From the NCBI RefSeq assembly GCF_019400745.1, contig NZ_WJIB01000001.1, positions 496,001-560,000 on the forward strand: a stretch of 64,000 bases of DNA. The letters are read 5' to 3'. The position numbers and the translations under genes are program-made. A model generated the notes under the pieces. It worked only from the letters and a program-made list of their open reading frames with translations, did not search any database and had not been told where the DNA came from. Below are positions 18,128-25,991 of the stretch, in pieces. Numbering within the stretch: position 1 is the first letter of the stretch; each line of letters opens with the position of its first letter. The stretch is from Cohnella sp. CFH 77786. Its GTDB lineage: Bacteria > Bacillota > Bacilli > Paenibacillales > Paenibacillaceae.

Positions 18128-18826
18128 CTATGTAATGAACACGGATCCCGTGCTTGTCCCGATCCGATTGGCTCCGGCCGCAAGCAGCGCCTCGGCCGCC
18201 AACCTGTCGCGGATGCCTCCCGCCGCCTTCACTCCCATGGCGGGAGAGACGGCGGAACGGAGAAGCCGGATGTCTTCCAGCTTGGCCCCGCCCGGACCGT
18301 ACCCCGTCGACGTCTGGACGTAGTCTGCCCCGGAGGCTTCCGCGATCCGGCAGCCGTCGCGCTTCCGCTCGTCCGGCAGCATCGACGTTTCCAAGGTGAC
18401 TTTCACGAGCGCGCCGCCCTGCACGGCCTGCACGACGGCGGCGATGTCCCGCTCCACGGCTCCCAGGTCTCCCTCGATCAGCCGGCCGATCGGCAGCACC
18501 ATGTCGATCTCCGAAGCGCCGTCATCCAGCGCCGCCGACGCTTCGAACGCTTTGGAGCGCGTGGCCGACGTCCCCAGAGGAAACCCAACGGCCGCGCAAA
18601 CCTTGACTTTCGTGCCGCTGAGCATCTCCCTCGCCAGTCGAACCCACCCTCCGCAGACGCAGACGCCATGGCATCCCTGCCGCAGCGCCTCCTCGCATAG
18701 CTTGCGGATATCCGCGGCGACGGCGTCCGCCCGAATCAGGGAATAGTCGACGAACGGGGCAATTCCTTGCCCTTGCCGCCAGAAAGGAAGCCGCGCTTCC
18801 GCATCTCCGCTCCGTTCAGCCGGCAA
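18128..18826 (-). CDS. Deoxyribose-phosphate aldolase (DeoC)-like protein, Schiff-base Lys replaced by Gln
   Basis: The fold and motifs are DeoC: EIDMVLPIGRLIEGD (with the conserved Asp), VKVTLETSML, YVQTSTGYGPGGAKLEDI and GVKAAGGIRD. DeoC cleaves deoxyribose-5-phosphate through a Schiff base on the Lys of the K-T-S-T-G motif. Here that codon is CAG (Gln), read directly at ~18318-18320, while the second lysine (GVKAAGG) remains. The N-terminal IDHTLLK motif is altered to VDYSLIR. Either the protein has lost aldolase activity or it does other chemistry. The start is probably TTG at 18826 behind GAGGTG, overlapping the Nudix gene stop; a longer TTG start at 18856 is possible. Confidence 0.8.
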   Translation of the reverse strand: MPAERSGDAEARLPFWRQGQGIAPFVDYSLIRADAVAADIRKLCEEALRQGCHGVCVCGGWVRLAREMLSGTKVKVCAAVGFPLGTSATRSKAFEASAALDDGASEIDMVLPIGRLIEGDLGAVERDIAAVVQAVQGGALVKVTLETSMLPDERKRDGCRIAEASGADYVQTSTGYGPGGAKLEDIRLLRSAVSPAMGVKAAGGIRDRLAAEALLAAGANRIGTSTGSVFIT

Positions 18827-19256
18827 CCGGATCCACCTCGATTCCGAGCTTCGCAAGCGCGCGGGCCATCACTTCGCGGTTGTTCTCGTAGCCGGAGGCC
18901 AATTGAAGGCGCCAGGCTTCCCTAGGCACATGCCAAGCGACGCCCGCGATTTCTTCTACCTGCGCCTGAAGCTCCCCCCCGTCCGCTTCCACGAGGAAAT
19001 AATGAACCTCCTTGTCGATCTTGCCCCGGCCTTCCGCCTCGTATTGATACCGGATGACCTGCAAGGGTTCGACGATGCGGCCCGAGATCCCCGTTTCTTC
19101 TTCGATTTCCCGCAGCGCGGTTTGTTCGACCGTTTCGCCCGGCTCCATGCGCCCTTTGGCCAGCGTGATTTTGCCGAAGCGGTCTTCAATGATTTGGATT
19201 TCGACGGCGTCCCCGCGCTTCCGGTAGACGAGGCCTCCTGCCGCGATTTCTTTCAT
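18816..19256 (-). CDS. Nudix hydrolase
   Basis: This 146-residue protein has a complete Nudix box, GRMEPGETVEQTALREIEEETGI, fitting GX5EX7REUXEEXGU, at about residues 35-57. The fold is of the MutT/diadenosine tetraphosphate hydrolase type. It would hydrolyse a nucleoside diphosphate linked to another moiety, with Mg2+ held by the REXXEE glutamates. The start is ATG at 19256 with GGAAGG upstream (a TTG codon precedes it). It overlaps the deoC-like gene, suggesting coupled translation in a nucleotide salvage or house-cleaning pair. Confidence 0.9.
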   Translation of the reverse strand: MKEIAAGGLVYRKRGDAVEIQIIEDRFGKITLAKGRMEPGETVEQTALREIEEETGISGRIVEPLQVIRYQYEAEGRGKIDKEVHYFLVEADGGELQAQVEEIAGVAWHVPREAWRLQLASGYENNREVMARALAKLGIEVDPVAG

Positions 19257-19293
19257 CAAAACCTTCCCCCTGACTTCTCCGGATGAAATAGGA

Positions 19294-19332
19294 AAAAAGA
19301 TTCCATCCCCGTCGAAGGGGATGAAATCTTTC
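19294..19332 (-). terminator. Rho-independent terminator downstream of mtaB
   Basis: The hairpin pairs AAGATTCCATCCCC with GGGGATGAAATCTT around a GTCGA loop. Six T residues follow on the minus strand, 6 bp after the mtaB stop. Confidence 0.85.
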
Positions 19333-19337
19333 CAAGA

Positions 19338-20687
19338 TTATGCATGCAGAGCAATTTCACGGATGTCATCCTGGACGGATAGAAGCTCGCCGCGGCATTC
19401 GTTCACGCCGGAACCGGTGATGCGCACGCGGCAAAGCTTGCCGATCATCGATTCGTCGCCGCTGAGCACCACGTGCAGGTAATTGTCCGTATAACCGGAG
19501 ATCAAGCCTTGGCCTTCCGCGCCCTTCGCTTCGCGCTCCGGAATGACGTACAGCTCCCGGCCGACCCACTCGCGGCCGTAAGCGGCCTGCATCCGCTCGG
19601 ACAGGTCGATCAGCTTGTGGACGCGCTCGTGTTTCGTTTCTTCGTCCACCTGGTCCTCCATGCGGGCAGCCGGCGTTCCGGTCCGCTTCGAGTACGGGAA
19701 CACGTGCATCTCGGCGAAGCCCATGCGCTCCATGAACCGGTAGCCGTTTTCGAACTGCTCTTCCGTCTCCCCCGGAAAACCGACGATTACGTCGGTCGTA
19801 ATCGCGACGCCGGGCATCGCTTCGTGAATGCGCGCGATTTTGTCGGCGAATTCGGCCGTCGTGTATTTGCGGCGCATCCGTTTCAGGATATCGTCGTCGC
19901 CGGCTTGCAGCGGAATGTGCAGATGGCGGCACATTTTCGGCGAGGCATTGAGCACGCGGATCATCTCGTCGTCGATTTGGCTCGCTTCGATGGAGCTGAT
20001 CCGGATCCGCTCCAGTCCGTCGATCTTGTCGAGGTCCTGCAGCAGGTTCGCGAGGCGGTAATTTTCCAGGTCGTCCCCGTACCCGCCCGTGTGGATGCCG
20101 GTCAGGACGATTTCCTTATAGCCCGACGCGACCAGCTGGCGCGCCTGGTTCAGCACGCTCTCCGGCTTGCGGCTGCGGGAAAGCCCGCGCGACCAGGGGA
20201 TGATGCAGAACGTGCAGAAGTTGTTGCAGCCTTCCTGGATTTTCAGGAACGCCCGAGTCCGCTCCGCGAAGTCGGGAACGTCCAGCTCTTCGAACTCGCG
20301 GGTTTTCATGATGTTGCGCACGGCGTTCACCGGCCGGCGGTCTTTCTGAATGTCCGCGATGAAGCCCATCAGCTTGTCGCGGTCCTGCGTGCCGACGACC
20401 AGGTCGACGCCCGGGATCGCCATGATTTCGGCCGGGGACGTCTGCGCGTAGCAGCCCGTGACGGCAATGACCGCGTCGGGATTGCGGCGGACGGCGCGGC
20501 GGATGATCTGGCGGCTTTTCTTGTCGCCGGTGTTCGTGACGGTGCACGTATTGATGACGTAGACGTCGGCCGTCGTCGTTTCGAAATCGACCTGCTCGTA
20601 GCCTTCGTTCTTGAACAGCTGCCACATCGCTTCCGTGTCGTAGAAGTTGACTTTGCAGCCCAATGTATAAAATGCCACGCTAGGCAT
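19338..20687 (-). CDS. mtaB: tRNA (N6-L-threonylcarbamoyladenosine(37)-C2)-methylthiotransferase MtaB
   Basis: This 449-residue radical-SAM methylthiotransferase converts t6A37 to ms2t6A in tRNAs reading ANN codons. It has the N-terminal UPF0004 domain with three cysteines (TLGCKVN, INTCTVTN, VTGCYAQ) for one 4Fe-4S cluster, the radical SAM motif CNNFCTFC near residue 150, and a C-terminal TRAM domain ending at residue ~440. GGGAGGGG precedes the start. It overlaps the rsmE stop by 8 bp, consistent with the dnaJ-prmA-rsmE-mtaB order of Bacillales. Confidence 0.96.
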   Translation of the reverse strand: MPSVAFYTLGCKVNFYDTEAMWQLFKNEGYEQVDFETTTADVYVINTCTVTNTGDKKSRQIIRRAVRRNPDAVIAVTGCYAQTSPAEIMAIPGVDLVVGTQDRDKLMGFIADIQKDRRPVNAVRNIMKTREFEELDVPDFAERTRAFLKIQEGCNNFCTFCIIPWSRGLSRSRKPESVLNQARQLVASGYKEIVLTGIHTGGYGDDLENYRLANLLQDLDKIDGLERIRISSIEASQIDDEMIRVLNASPKMCRHLHIPLQAGDDDILKRMRRKYTTAEFADKIARIHEAMPGVAITTDVIVGFPGETEEQFENGYRFMERMGFAEMHVFPYSKRTGTPAARMEDQVDEETKHERVHKLIDLSERMQAAYGREWVGRELYVIPEREAKGAEGQGLISGYTDNYLHVVLSGDESMIGKLCRVRITGSGVNECRGELLSVQDDIREIALHA

Positions 20688-21456
20688 CGAATTCCCCTCC
20701 CAACTCTCCGGATTCGTAGCCGATGCACGCCAGCGCGTACAAGGCCGCCGTTTCCGTTCTTAGTATGCGTTTGCCAAGCCCGACGGGCAGGGCGCCCGCC
20801 GCGGCGGCTTCCTCCGCCTCTTCGGGGGCGAATCCCCCTTCCGGGCCGACGAGAAGCAGCACGGCCGGCGATTCTGCCGCCAGCCTGCCGCGAAACTCGG
20901 ACAGCGTCCGGCGCAAACCGGAGCCGGCCCTTCCTTCTTCTTCGTAACACAAAAGCACCAAATCGTAATCGGCGAATTGCCGGATCAAACTTCCCCAAGC
21001 TGTGACCGGACGTACGTCGGGCACGCGGCTGCGATGGCTCTGCTCGGCGGCTTCCTTGGCGATTTTGCGCCAGCGGTCCAGCCGTTTGGCTTCCTTGCGC
21101 TCGTCGTACTGCACGACGGTTCTCCGCGAAAGGAACGGCTGGAACGCGTAGGCGCCGGCCTCGGTTCCTTTTTGGATCACGGTCTCGAGCTTGTCGCCTT
21201 TGGGCAGGCTCTGCGCGACGGTCACGCGCCACGCCATTTCGGCTGCGATTGGCAACTCCCGTATGATGTCCGCGACGATCGCGTCACGGTCGATGGAACG
21301 AATTTGGGCCAGCGCGTCGCGTCCGCGGCCGTCGCAGGCGATGAACGTATCGCCCGGTTTGGCCCGCATGACGGATCCGAGATGCCGGGCGTCCTCGCCG
21401 GTTAAGGTGACGGCCGTCTCCGACATTCGCGCCGGGTCCACGAAATACCGCTGCAT
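20680..21456 (-). CDS. rsmE: 16S rRNA (uracil(1498)-N(3))-methyltransferase RsmE
   Basis: RsmE is a SPOUT-family enzyme that methylates N3 of U1498 in 16S rRNA. The 258-residue protein begins MQRYFVDPARMSE, has an N-terminal PUA-like domain, and has the trefoil-knot SAM site LLLVGPEGGFAPEEAEEA followed by LGKRILRTETA near the C-terminus. The start at 21456 has a GGGAGG site at correct spacing, which removes a 13-residue extension. It is translationally coupled to mtaB. Confidence 0.96.
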   Translation of the reverse strand: MQRYFVDPARMSETAVTLTGEDARHLGSVMRAKPGDTFIACDGRGRDALAQIRSIDRDAIVADIIRELPIAAEMAWRVTVAQSLPKGDKLETVIQKGTEAGAYAFQPFLSRRTVVQYDERKEAKRLDRWRKIAKEAAEQSHRSRVPDVRPVTAWGSLIRQFADYDLVLLCYEEEGRAGSGLRRTLSEFRGRLAAESPAVLLLVGPEGGFAPEEAEEAAAAGALPVGLGKRILRTETAALYALACIGYESGELGGEFDA

Positions 21457-21528
21457 GCGTAGGTGGCCTCCCGCGTTTTGTCCATCCTCCATCATACCTC
21501 GTTCCGGTCCGCCGCGCCACTCCCGGAA

Positions 21529-22233
21529 TCAAATTCCTAAATCGCGGACGTATTCGAAAATAGGCGATGCCGGCTGGCTGAAAAACCATTCGAGAACGTG
21601 GTGCATGCCCCGGAGAATCGGTTCCTTCAAAGCGAACAGAGGCCCGATCGTCACATCCCGGAGCGGTGGAATGAAAATTAACAGAAGGAAGAGGAAAAAG
21701 GTCCATTGTTCGTATTGCATCATCCGGATGCGCACGCGCAGCGGGAAAAATTGCTCCAAAATTCGGTAGCCGTCCAAAGGCGGGAGCGGAATCAGGTTGA
21801 AAATGAACAGGTTGAGGTTGATGACCACCCAATAGTAAAAGAAAATATCCAATTTGCCGGTCATATCCTCGGAAATATTCATATTAGCGAACAGGATGGC
21901 GTACACAAGCAGCCCCAGAAAAGCCAAAACGAGATTGGAAACGGGGCCGGCGGCGGTGACGAGAATGCTGCTGAGCCGGTAAGGCCGGCGCAGCTTGCTC
22001 TCCCGGACCGGAACCGGTTTCGCCCAGCCGAAGCCGGCGACGATCAGGAGGAGGAACCCCATCCAATCGAGGTGCGCCTTCGGATTGAGCGTGACGCGGC
22101 CTTCGCGGTACGCCGTGTCGTCCCCGAGCTTGTAAGCCGTCCATGCGTGGCCGAATTCGTGCGTGGAAAACGCGACGAGCATGACGAGAATGATAATGGG
22201 CAGGTGTTCGATCGGAAACCAGAAAAAACTCAT
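21529..22233 (-). CDS. Site-2 protease family membrane metalloprotease
   Basis: This 234-residue integral membrane protein has the zinc motif STHEFGHAW (HExxH, residues ~23-31) in its first transmembrane segment and the partner motif NLIPLPPLDGYRI near residue 155, which supplies the third zinc ligand. Four to five hydrophobic segments are visible. It is of the compact S2P type without a PDZ domain (YwhC/YdiL-like), so it would cleave a membrane substrate within the bilayer; the substrate is unknown. Its start overlaps the prmA stop by ATGA. Confidence 0.9.
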   Translation of the reverse strand: MSFFWFPIEHLPIIILVMLVAFSTHEFGHAWTAYKLGDDTAYREGRVTLNPKAHLDWMGFLLLIVAGFGWAKPVPVRESKLRRPYRLSSILVTAAGPVSNLVLAFLGLLVYAILFANMNISEDMTGKLDIFFYYWVVINLNLFIFNLIPLPPLDGYRILEQFFPLRVRIRMMQYEQWTFFLFLLLIFIPPLRDVTIGPLFALKEPILRGMHHVLEWFFSQPASPIFEYVRDLGI

Positions 22234-23231
22234 GCTCCCTCTTCATCCTCCTTCGGTTTGCCTGCCACGAAGGCAACCCAATCCTCCTGGCGCACCCGGT
22301 CTATGATTTCGAATCCGGCGGCCAAGAGCCCGGCCTCCACGTCTGCTTCCTTGTTCTTGTAAATGCCGGAGGCGATGTAGATGCCGCCGGGCTTCAGCAC
22401 TTTCATAACGTCCGAGATGAACAGGAGAATGATCTCGGCGAGAATGTTCGCGACGACGATATCGACGGGCGGTTTCACCGTTGCCGTCACCGCTTCTCCG
22501 CCCGGCTTATCCCCTTCGTTCAGGATGCCGAGCAGATCGCTCAGCCGGACTTCGATCACGTCCTGCAAGGCGTTCAGCTTGATGTTCTCCGTCGCGCTGG
22601 ACACGGCGACGGGGTCCAGATCGAGGGCCAGCACGCGGGAAGCGCCCAGTTTCACGGCTCCGATGGCGAGAATGCCCGAGCCCGTGCCGACGTCGATCAG
22701 CGTCTCGCCCCCGCGCACCGCGCCTTCCAGCGTCCGCAGGCAGAGCGCCGTCGTCGGATGCGTGCCGGTGCCGAACGCCATGCCGGGATCGAGCTCGATC
22801 ACGACCTCGTCTTCGCCCGGTTCGTAAGCTTCCCAGGTCGGTTTGATCGTCAGCCGCTCGGAAACCTTCAGCGGTTTGAAATATTTCTTCCAGGCGTCCG
22901 CCCAGTCCTCGTCTTTCACCTGGGCCACGGAAACCGCGTACTCGCCGGCGTCGTAGCCGAATTCGGGCAGTTCCTCCAAAGCGGCTTTCAACCGCGAGAC
23001 GACTTGTTCGATGTCCGTGCCTTCGGCGTAGTAGCCTTTGATTTCCGCGTACCCCGGACGGATATCGTTGAGCGGCTTGTCATACCATTGGCCCAGGGAA
23101 GTATCCCGCGGCTTATCCGGGGTCCACGACTCTTCCACCGATACGCCCGCCGCTCCGAATTCGTATAAATAATGGGACACCATCTCTTGCGAAGGCTCCG
23201 TTGCCAGAACCGTGATTTCATGCCACAGCAC
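22230..23231 (-). CDS. prmA: Ribosomal protein L11 methyltransferase PrmA
   Basis: PrmA trimethylates ribosomal protein L11. The 333-residue protein has an N-terminal L11-recognition domain, then a class I methyltransferase with ELDPGMAFGTGTHPTT, the SAM loop DVGTGSGILAIGAVKLG, and the NxxY-type motif VVANILAEI. The start is GTG at 23231 (M-LWHEITV) with GAAGGGG upstream, matching relatives that begin MLWHEI; a longer frame to 23369 has no ribosome site. It is normally next to dnaJ; here five accessory genes separate them. Confidence 0.95.
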   Translation of the reverse strand: MLWHEITVLATEPSQEMVSHYLYEFGAAGVSVEESWTPDKPRDTSLGQWYDKPLNDIRPGYAEIKGYYAEGTDIEQVVSRLKAALEELPEFGYDAGEYAVSVAQVKDEDWADAWKKYFKPLKVSERLTIKPTWEAYEPGEDEVVIELDPGMAFGTGTHPTTALCLRTLEGAVRGGETLIDVGTGSGILAIGAVKLGASRVLALDLDPVAVSSATENIKLNALQDVIEVRLSDLLGILNEGDKPGGEAVTATVKPPVDIVVANILAEIILLFISDVMKVLKPGGIYIASGIYKNKEADVEAGLLAAGFEIIDRVRQEDWVAFVAGKPKEDEEGA

Positions 23232-23393
23232 GTTTGTTGCCCCTTCCCGTCCGGAACCGCTGAACCGGCCTTTATAATCAGCCTCCATTATACACGTTTC
23301 CGATTCCCCTAGGCAAAAAACGCCAGAGGACGCCCCACTTCCGCCGGAACCAAGTTTGGGCCTGCCCATTTCGGATCGGCGGCAGTCAACGAA

Positions 23394-23423
23394 TAAAAAC
23401 CCCCACCCGGAGGGATGGGGGGA
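23394..23423 (-). terminator. Rho-independent terminator of the tautomerase gene
   Basis: CCCCCACCC pairs with GGGATGGGGG around a short loop. On the minus strand it is followed by GTTTTTATT. It lies 60 bp past the tautomerase stop. Confidence 0.8.
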
Positions 23424-23483
23424 GCGCCGGTTGGCGGCTCTTCTGCATGTACGGTACGCATTGCCGGCGCGGTGTGCTGCGCA

Positions 23484-23735
23484 TCATTCTGTTGTAACGT
23501 CTGCAAGGTCGGCTGCTCGTTGCCGACGATATTCCGGGACTGGAAGTCCGCCCCATCCCCAATTTTCCAACTCCACCTCCTCAATGATGACGAAGGTTGC
23601 ATTCAACGGTTTGTTCAAAACGTCGCGAAGCAGCTCGCTGGCGCCTTTGATCAGCGCGGCCTTTTCCTCCCGCGTGACCGATTGACGGTTCGGAGCTGAG
23701 CCTTCGCGGGTAATCTGAATGGTTACGATAGGCAT
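23484..23735 (-). CDS. 4-oxalocrotonate tautomerase family protein
   Basis: This 83-residue protein begins Met-Pro-Ile-Val-Thr, so after Met removal Pro1 is the catalytic base of the tautomerase superfamily. It has the usual beta-alpha-beta core (REEKAALIKGASELLRDVLN, FVIIEEV) and the C-terminal ENWGWGGLPV extension seen in the longer members. Such enzymes isomerise enol/keto acids; the substrate is not evident. It is 36 bp after the SDR gene and probably in one unit with it under the neighbouring TetR regulator. Confidence 0.85.
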   Translation of the reverse strand: MPIVTIQITREGSAPNRQSVTREEKAALIKGASELLRDVLNKPLNATFVIIEEVELENWGWGGLPVPEYRRQRAADLADVTTE

Positions 23736-23771
23736 GGAATTACCCCTCCACTTCGGATTGGACTGAAGATA

Positions 23772-24509
23772 TTAGCGGCCTGCATTTTGGCCGCCGTCCA
23801 CGTGCAAGATTTCACCGGTTACAAAACCGGCCGTTTCCAGATACATAACTGCCTCGGCGATCTCCTCCGCTTCGCCCATGCGGCCCACAGGGTGAAGTCT
23901 GGCGAGAAAATCGTGCGTTTCGACGGCGTGCATCGGCGTTTTGATAATTCCCGGCGCGACCGCATTTACTCGGATCCCTTTCGTTGCATACTCGATCGCC
24001 AACGATTTCGTCGCGGCGTTCAACCCTCCCTTCGTGAGCGAGGCCAGCACGGAAGGCACGCCGGCGATCGGCTGATCGACCAGACTGGTCGTAATGCAAA
24101 TGATATGGCCCGCACCTTGCTTGAGCATCTCTGCGGCCGCACGCTGTGTGACGTGAAAGAAGCCGGCAAGATTGATTGACAGCACCGTATCGAAATCCTC
24201 TTCCGTATAGTCCGTAAACGGCTTGGCGATAAAAATGCCCGCGTTGTTCACCAGCGTATCGATTCGACCGAAATGAGCCACTGCTTCGCGAACTAAACGT
24301 TCGGCTGTCTGCGGGGCGGCAACATCGCCGACAACAATTCGAACATTCCTTCCGGAGGGATCGATTTCTCTTGCGGCGTCTTCCAGAGATTGTTCACGTC
24401 GGCCGTTGATGACTGTCTTCACCCCCCTTTTTACAAATTCAGCGGCGATCGCTTTCCCCAACCCGCTGCTGCCGCCTGTAATCACTGCCACTTTTTCTTG
24501 CAAGCTCAA
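23772..24509 (-). CDS. SDR-family oxidoreductase lacking the catalytic Tyr
   Basis: This 245-residue Rossmann protein has the NAD(P)-binding motif TGGSSGLGKAIA at residues ~11-22, NNAG near residue 88, and PGIIKTPMH. The active-site segment reads ITTSLVDQ...VLASLTKGG: Ser and Lys are present, but the position of the YxxxK tyrosine is Ala (ASLTK). Ordinary short-chain dehydrogenation is therefore doubtful unless another residue serves. The start is TTG with AAAGGAGAGG upstream. A TetR operator-like palindrome precedes it, and the TetR gene is adjacent. Confidence 0.88.
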   Translation of the reverse strand: MSLQEKVAVITGGSSGLGKAIAAEFVKRGVKTVINGRREQSLEDAAREIDPSGRNVRIVVGDVAAPQTAERLVREAVAHFGRIDTLVNNAGIFIAKPFTDYTEEDFDTVLSINLAGFFHVTQRAAAEMLKQGAGHIICITTSLVDQPIAGVPSVLASLTKGGLNAATKSLAIEYATKGIRVNAVAPGIIKTPMHAVETHDFLARLHPVGRMGEAEEIAEAVMYLETAGFVTGEILHVDGGQNAGR

Positions 24510-24526
24510 GAAAACCTCTCCTTTTT

Positions 24527-24548
24527 ATCTACCTACTAAAAGGTAGAT
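24527..24548. promoter_or_regulatory. Predicted TetR operator upstream of the SDR gene
   Basis: The palindrome has arms ATCTACCT and AGGTAGAT, 8 bp each with a 6-bp centre. The core CTACCTTTTAGTAG (read on the minus strand) recurs upstream of the tetR gene itself, at 25157-25170. The location between tetR and the SDR start suggests that TetR represses both. Confidence 0.7.
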
Positions 24549-24571
24549 TTTATATTGAAAAAATATCTGCT

Positions 24572-25147
24572 TTAAGCTTTCGCCAAAGCAGATATTAATC
24601 CCTCAGCAATCGTGTCGAATCTCTTGATATCCCGAAAGCTTCTAGCCAGAAGCTGCGCTCCTTGAAGCGCGGCCAGGAGCTTATGGGCCTGCGCTCCCGC
24701 GTTGCCGTCGAAGCGTAAAGTTCCGGCTTGACGGCCGTGCTCCAAGACGCGCTCCAACCACAACAAATTCAAATCAAACAAGTGATTGAGCTTATCCTGC
24801 GCTTTCGCAGACAAGACAGCAAGGTCGGTAGACAACATGACACCCAGACACGTGCGATAATCCCGAACAGGTTCGCGGTATAGTTCCACGAACTTGCGCA
24901 GCCTTTCCAGATCATCTGTCGTACCCGTTTCGATCCAGGCTGCGGCGGCATGAAAATTCTCGGTATATCGCGCAATCAGCGCCTCTCCCAAGTCCTCCTT
25001 ACTCGGAAAGTGGTAATGGATGCTCGCGGTCCGTATCCCCACTTTGCCGGCAATATGCGCGTAACTGAACCCGTTAAAACCGCACTCTTGCACAAGGGTC
25101 TGGGCGGTATCCAATATCGTTTCTGCCATATTCGTTTTTTTGTTCAT
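24572..25147 (-). CDS. TetR/AcrR-family transcriptional regulator
   Basis: This 191-residue protein has a TetR N-terminal HTH at residues ~8-55 (FNGFSYAHIAGKVGIRTASIHYHFPSKEDL) and a helical ligand domain of the TetR_C type seen in YcdC/AcrR-like regulators. It is upstream of and co-oriented with the SDR and tautomerase genes. Identical operator cores lie before tetR and before the SDR gene, so autorepression and control of the SDR are likely. The inducer is unknown. Confidence 0.92.
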   Translation of the reverse strand: MNKKTNMAETILDTAQTLVQECGFNGFSYAHIAGKVGIRTASIHYHFPSKEDLGEALIARYTENFHAAAAWIETGTTDDLERLRKFVELYREPVRDYRTCLGVMLSTDLAVLSAKAQDKLNHLFDLNLLWLERVLEHGRQAGTLRFDGNAGAQAHKLLAALQGAQLLARSFRDIKRFDTIAEGLISALAKA

Positions 25148-25153
25148 ACCCGC

Positions 25154-25173
25154 ATTCTACCTTTTAGTAGATA
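25154..25173. promoter_or_regulatory. Predicted TetR operator upstream of tetR
   Basis: TCTAC and GTAGA flank CTTTTA. The 14-bp core CTACCTTTTAGTAG is shared with the palindrome at 24527-24548. It lies 7 bp ahead of the tetR start, consistent with autorepression. Confidence 0.65.
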
Positions 25174-25219
25174 TGATGTCAATGATTTTTCATTGGCCTT
25201 CAATCTAATCCACGACCTC

Positions 25220-25243
25220 AACCCCACCCGGCCGGGTGGGGTT
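25220..25243. terminator. Perfect GC palindrome, probable terminator
   Basis: This 24-bp perfect palindrome has arms AACCCCACCCGG and CCGGGTGGGGTT. It follows the stop of the 121-residue protein gene (25268) by 25 bp and sits just before the tetR promoter. The T-tract is short, so intrinsic termination would be imperfect. Confidence 0.5.
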
Positions 25244-25267
25244 GTTCAAAAGAGGCGATTCGCAAAG

Positions 25268-25633
25268 CTACATCATCTCTCCGCCCGCGCCAAGAAGGAC
25301 GCTTCGGGCCTGTTCAGCCGCCATTACCGGCACGTTGGCCGACAGGGTGAAGCTAGCGGCTGGCGCTCCTTCCGCGCCGACTCCCCAACCGTTGGCAGCG
25401 GCATCCGCAGAAGCCATGACGCCGCTGTACGATTGGACGGCGGAACCGGCCAGCACGGAAGCGGTCAACCCGTCTGCGGATTGATCGGCGTCGATCGCCG
25501 GGGTACCCGCCTGGGCATACGCGGCTTCCCGCTCGATGCGGAACCGGTCGCCTCTCAGCGAAGCCAGCTTGCGGACGGCGGATTCGGCCTGCTCCTGAGT
25601 GGAGAACCGGGCCTGTATCGTCAACGTGTCCAC
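25268..25633 (-). CDS. Hypothetical protein (121 aa), Ala/Ser-rich
   Basis: The N-terminal half (MDTLTIQARFSTQEQAESAV, RKLASLRGDRFRIERE) looks like a small alpha/beta fold resembling general-stress 'heat-induced' or YflT-type modules. The C-terminal half is Ala/Ser/Gly-rich and ends in SANVPVMAAEQARSVLLGAGG, which again looks like a beta-strand plus helix. The start is GTG behind GGAG, 3 bp after the stop of the 59-residue gene, so the two are coupled. There are no catalytic signatures. Function unknown. Confidence 0.65.
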   Translation of the reverse strand: MDTLTIQARFSTQEQAESAVRKLASLRGDRFRIEREAAYAQAGTPAIDADQSADGLTASVLAGSAVQSYSGVMASADAAANGWGVGAEGAPAASFTLSANVPVMAAEQARSVLLGAGGEMM

Positions 25634-25636
25634 GAC

Positions 25637-25816
25637 TCAGTCTCCTTCGTAGGCTGCGGCCCGCCGATCGGCTTCCGCCGCGCGCTGCTGCGCTTCCCGG
25701 TCGTCTTGGTCCGCAAGCTCTTCCGAGAACTCGACGTCTTCCGCGGAAGCGGTGGGCAGGGACTCGTTCACTGCTTGCCGGAAAGCGGATTGGCGATTGA
25801 TGGGTTGTTCGCTCAT
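25637..25816 (-). CDS. Small acidic hypothetical protein (59 aa)
   Basis: The ORF has an excellent ribosome site (AAGGAGG, 7 nt before ATG) and runs MSEQPINRQSAFRQAVNES to a C-terminus rich in Asp, Glu, Gln and Ala (DDREAQQRAAEADRR). It is hydrophilic and probably disordered or helical. The stop lies 3 bp before the GTG of the 121-residue gene. Together they form a two-gene operon inserted between dnaJ and tetR. Function unknown; a stress or spore role is only a guess. Confidence 0.65.
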   Translation of the reverse strand: MSEQPINRQSAFRQAVNESLPTASAEDVEFSEELADQDDREAQQRAAEADRRAAAYEGD

Positions 25817-25920
25817 CGGGAATCCTCCTTGTGCCGGTCTTGCCGCATGGAAAAATCCGGCCGTCTCGGTTGATTCCTATAGCATGCGACATCACTTGGA
25901 AGTTATGCGGCGAAGAGGCA

Positions 25921-25964
25921 AAAAGAAAACCGCCCCCGCGAAACGGCCGTTTCGGCGAGGGACG
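25921..25964 (-). terminator. Terminator of the heat-shock operon
   Basis: The perfect palindrome CGAAACGGCCGTTTCG is extended by GC-rich flanks (CCCTCGC / GCGGGGG). On the minus strand it is followed by TTTTC and TTTTT. It lies 28 bp past the dnaJ stop. Confidence 0.75.
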
Positions 25965-25991
25965 ATTGGATAAGCGCGGTCGATCGCGGGC

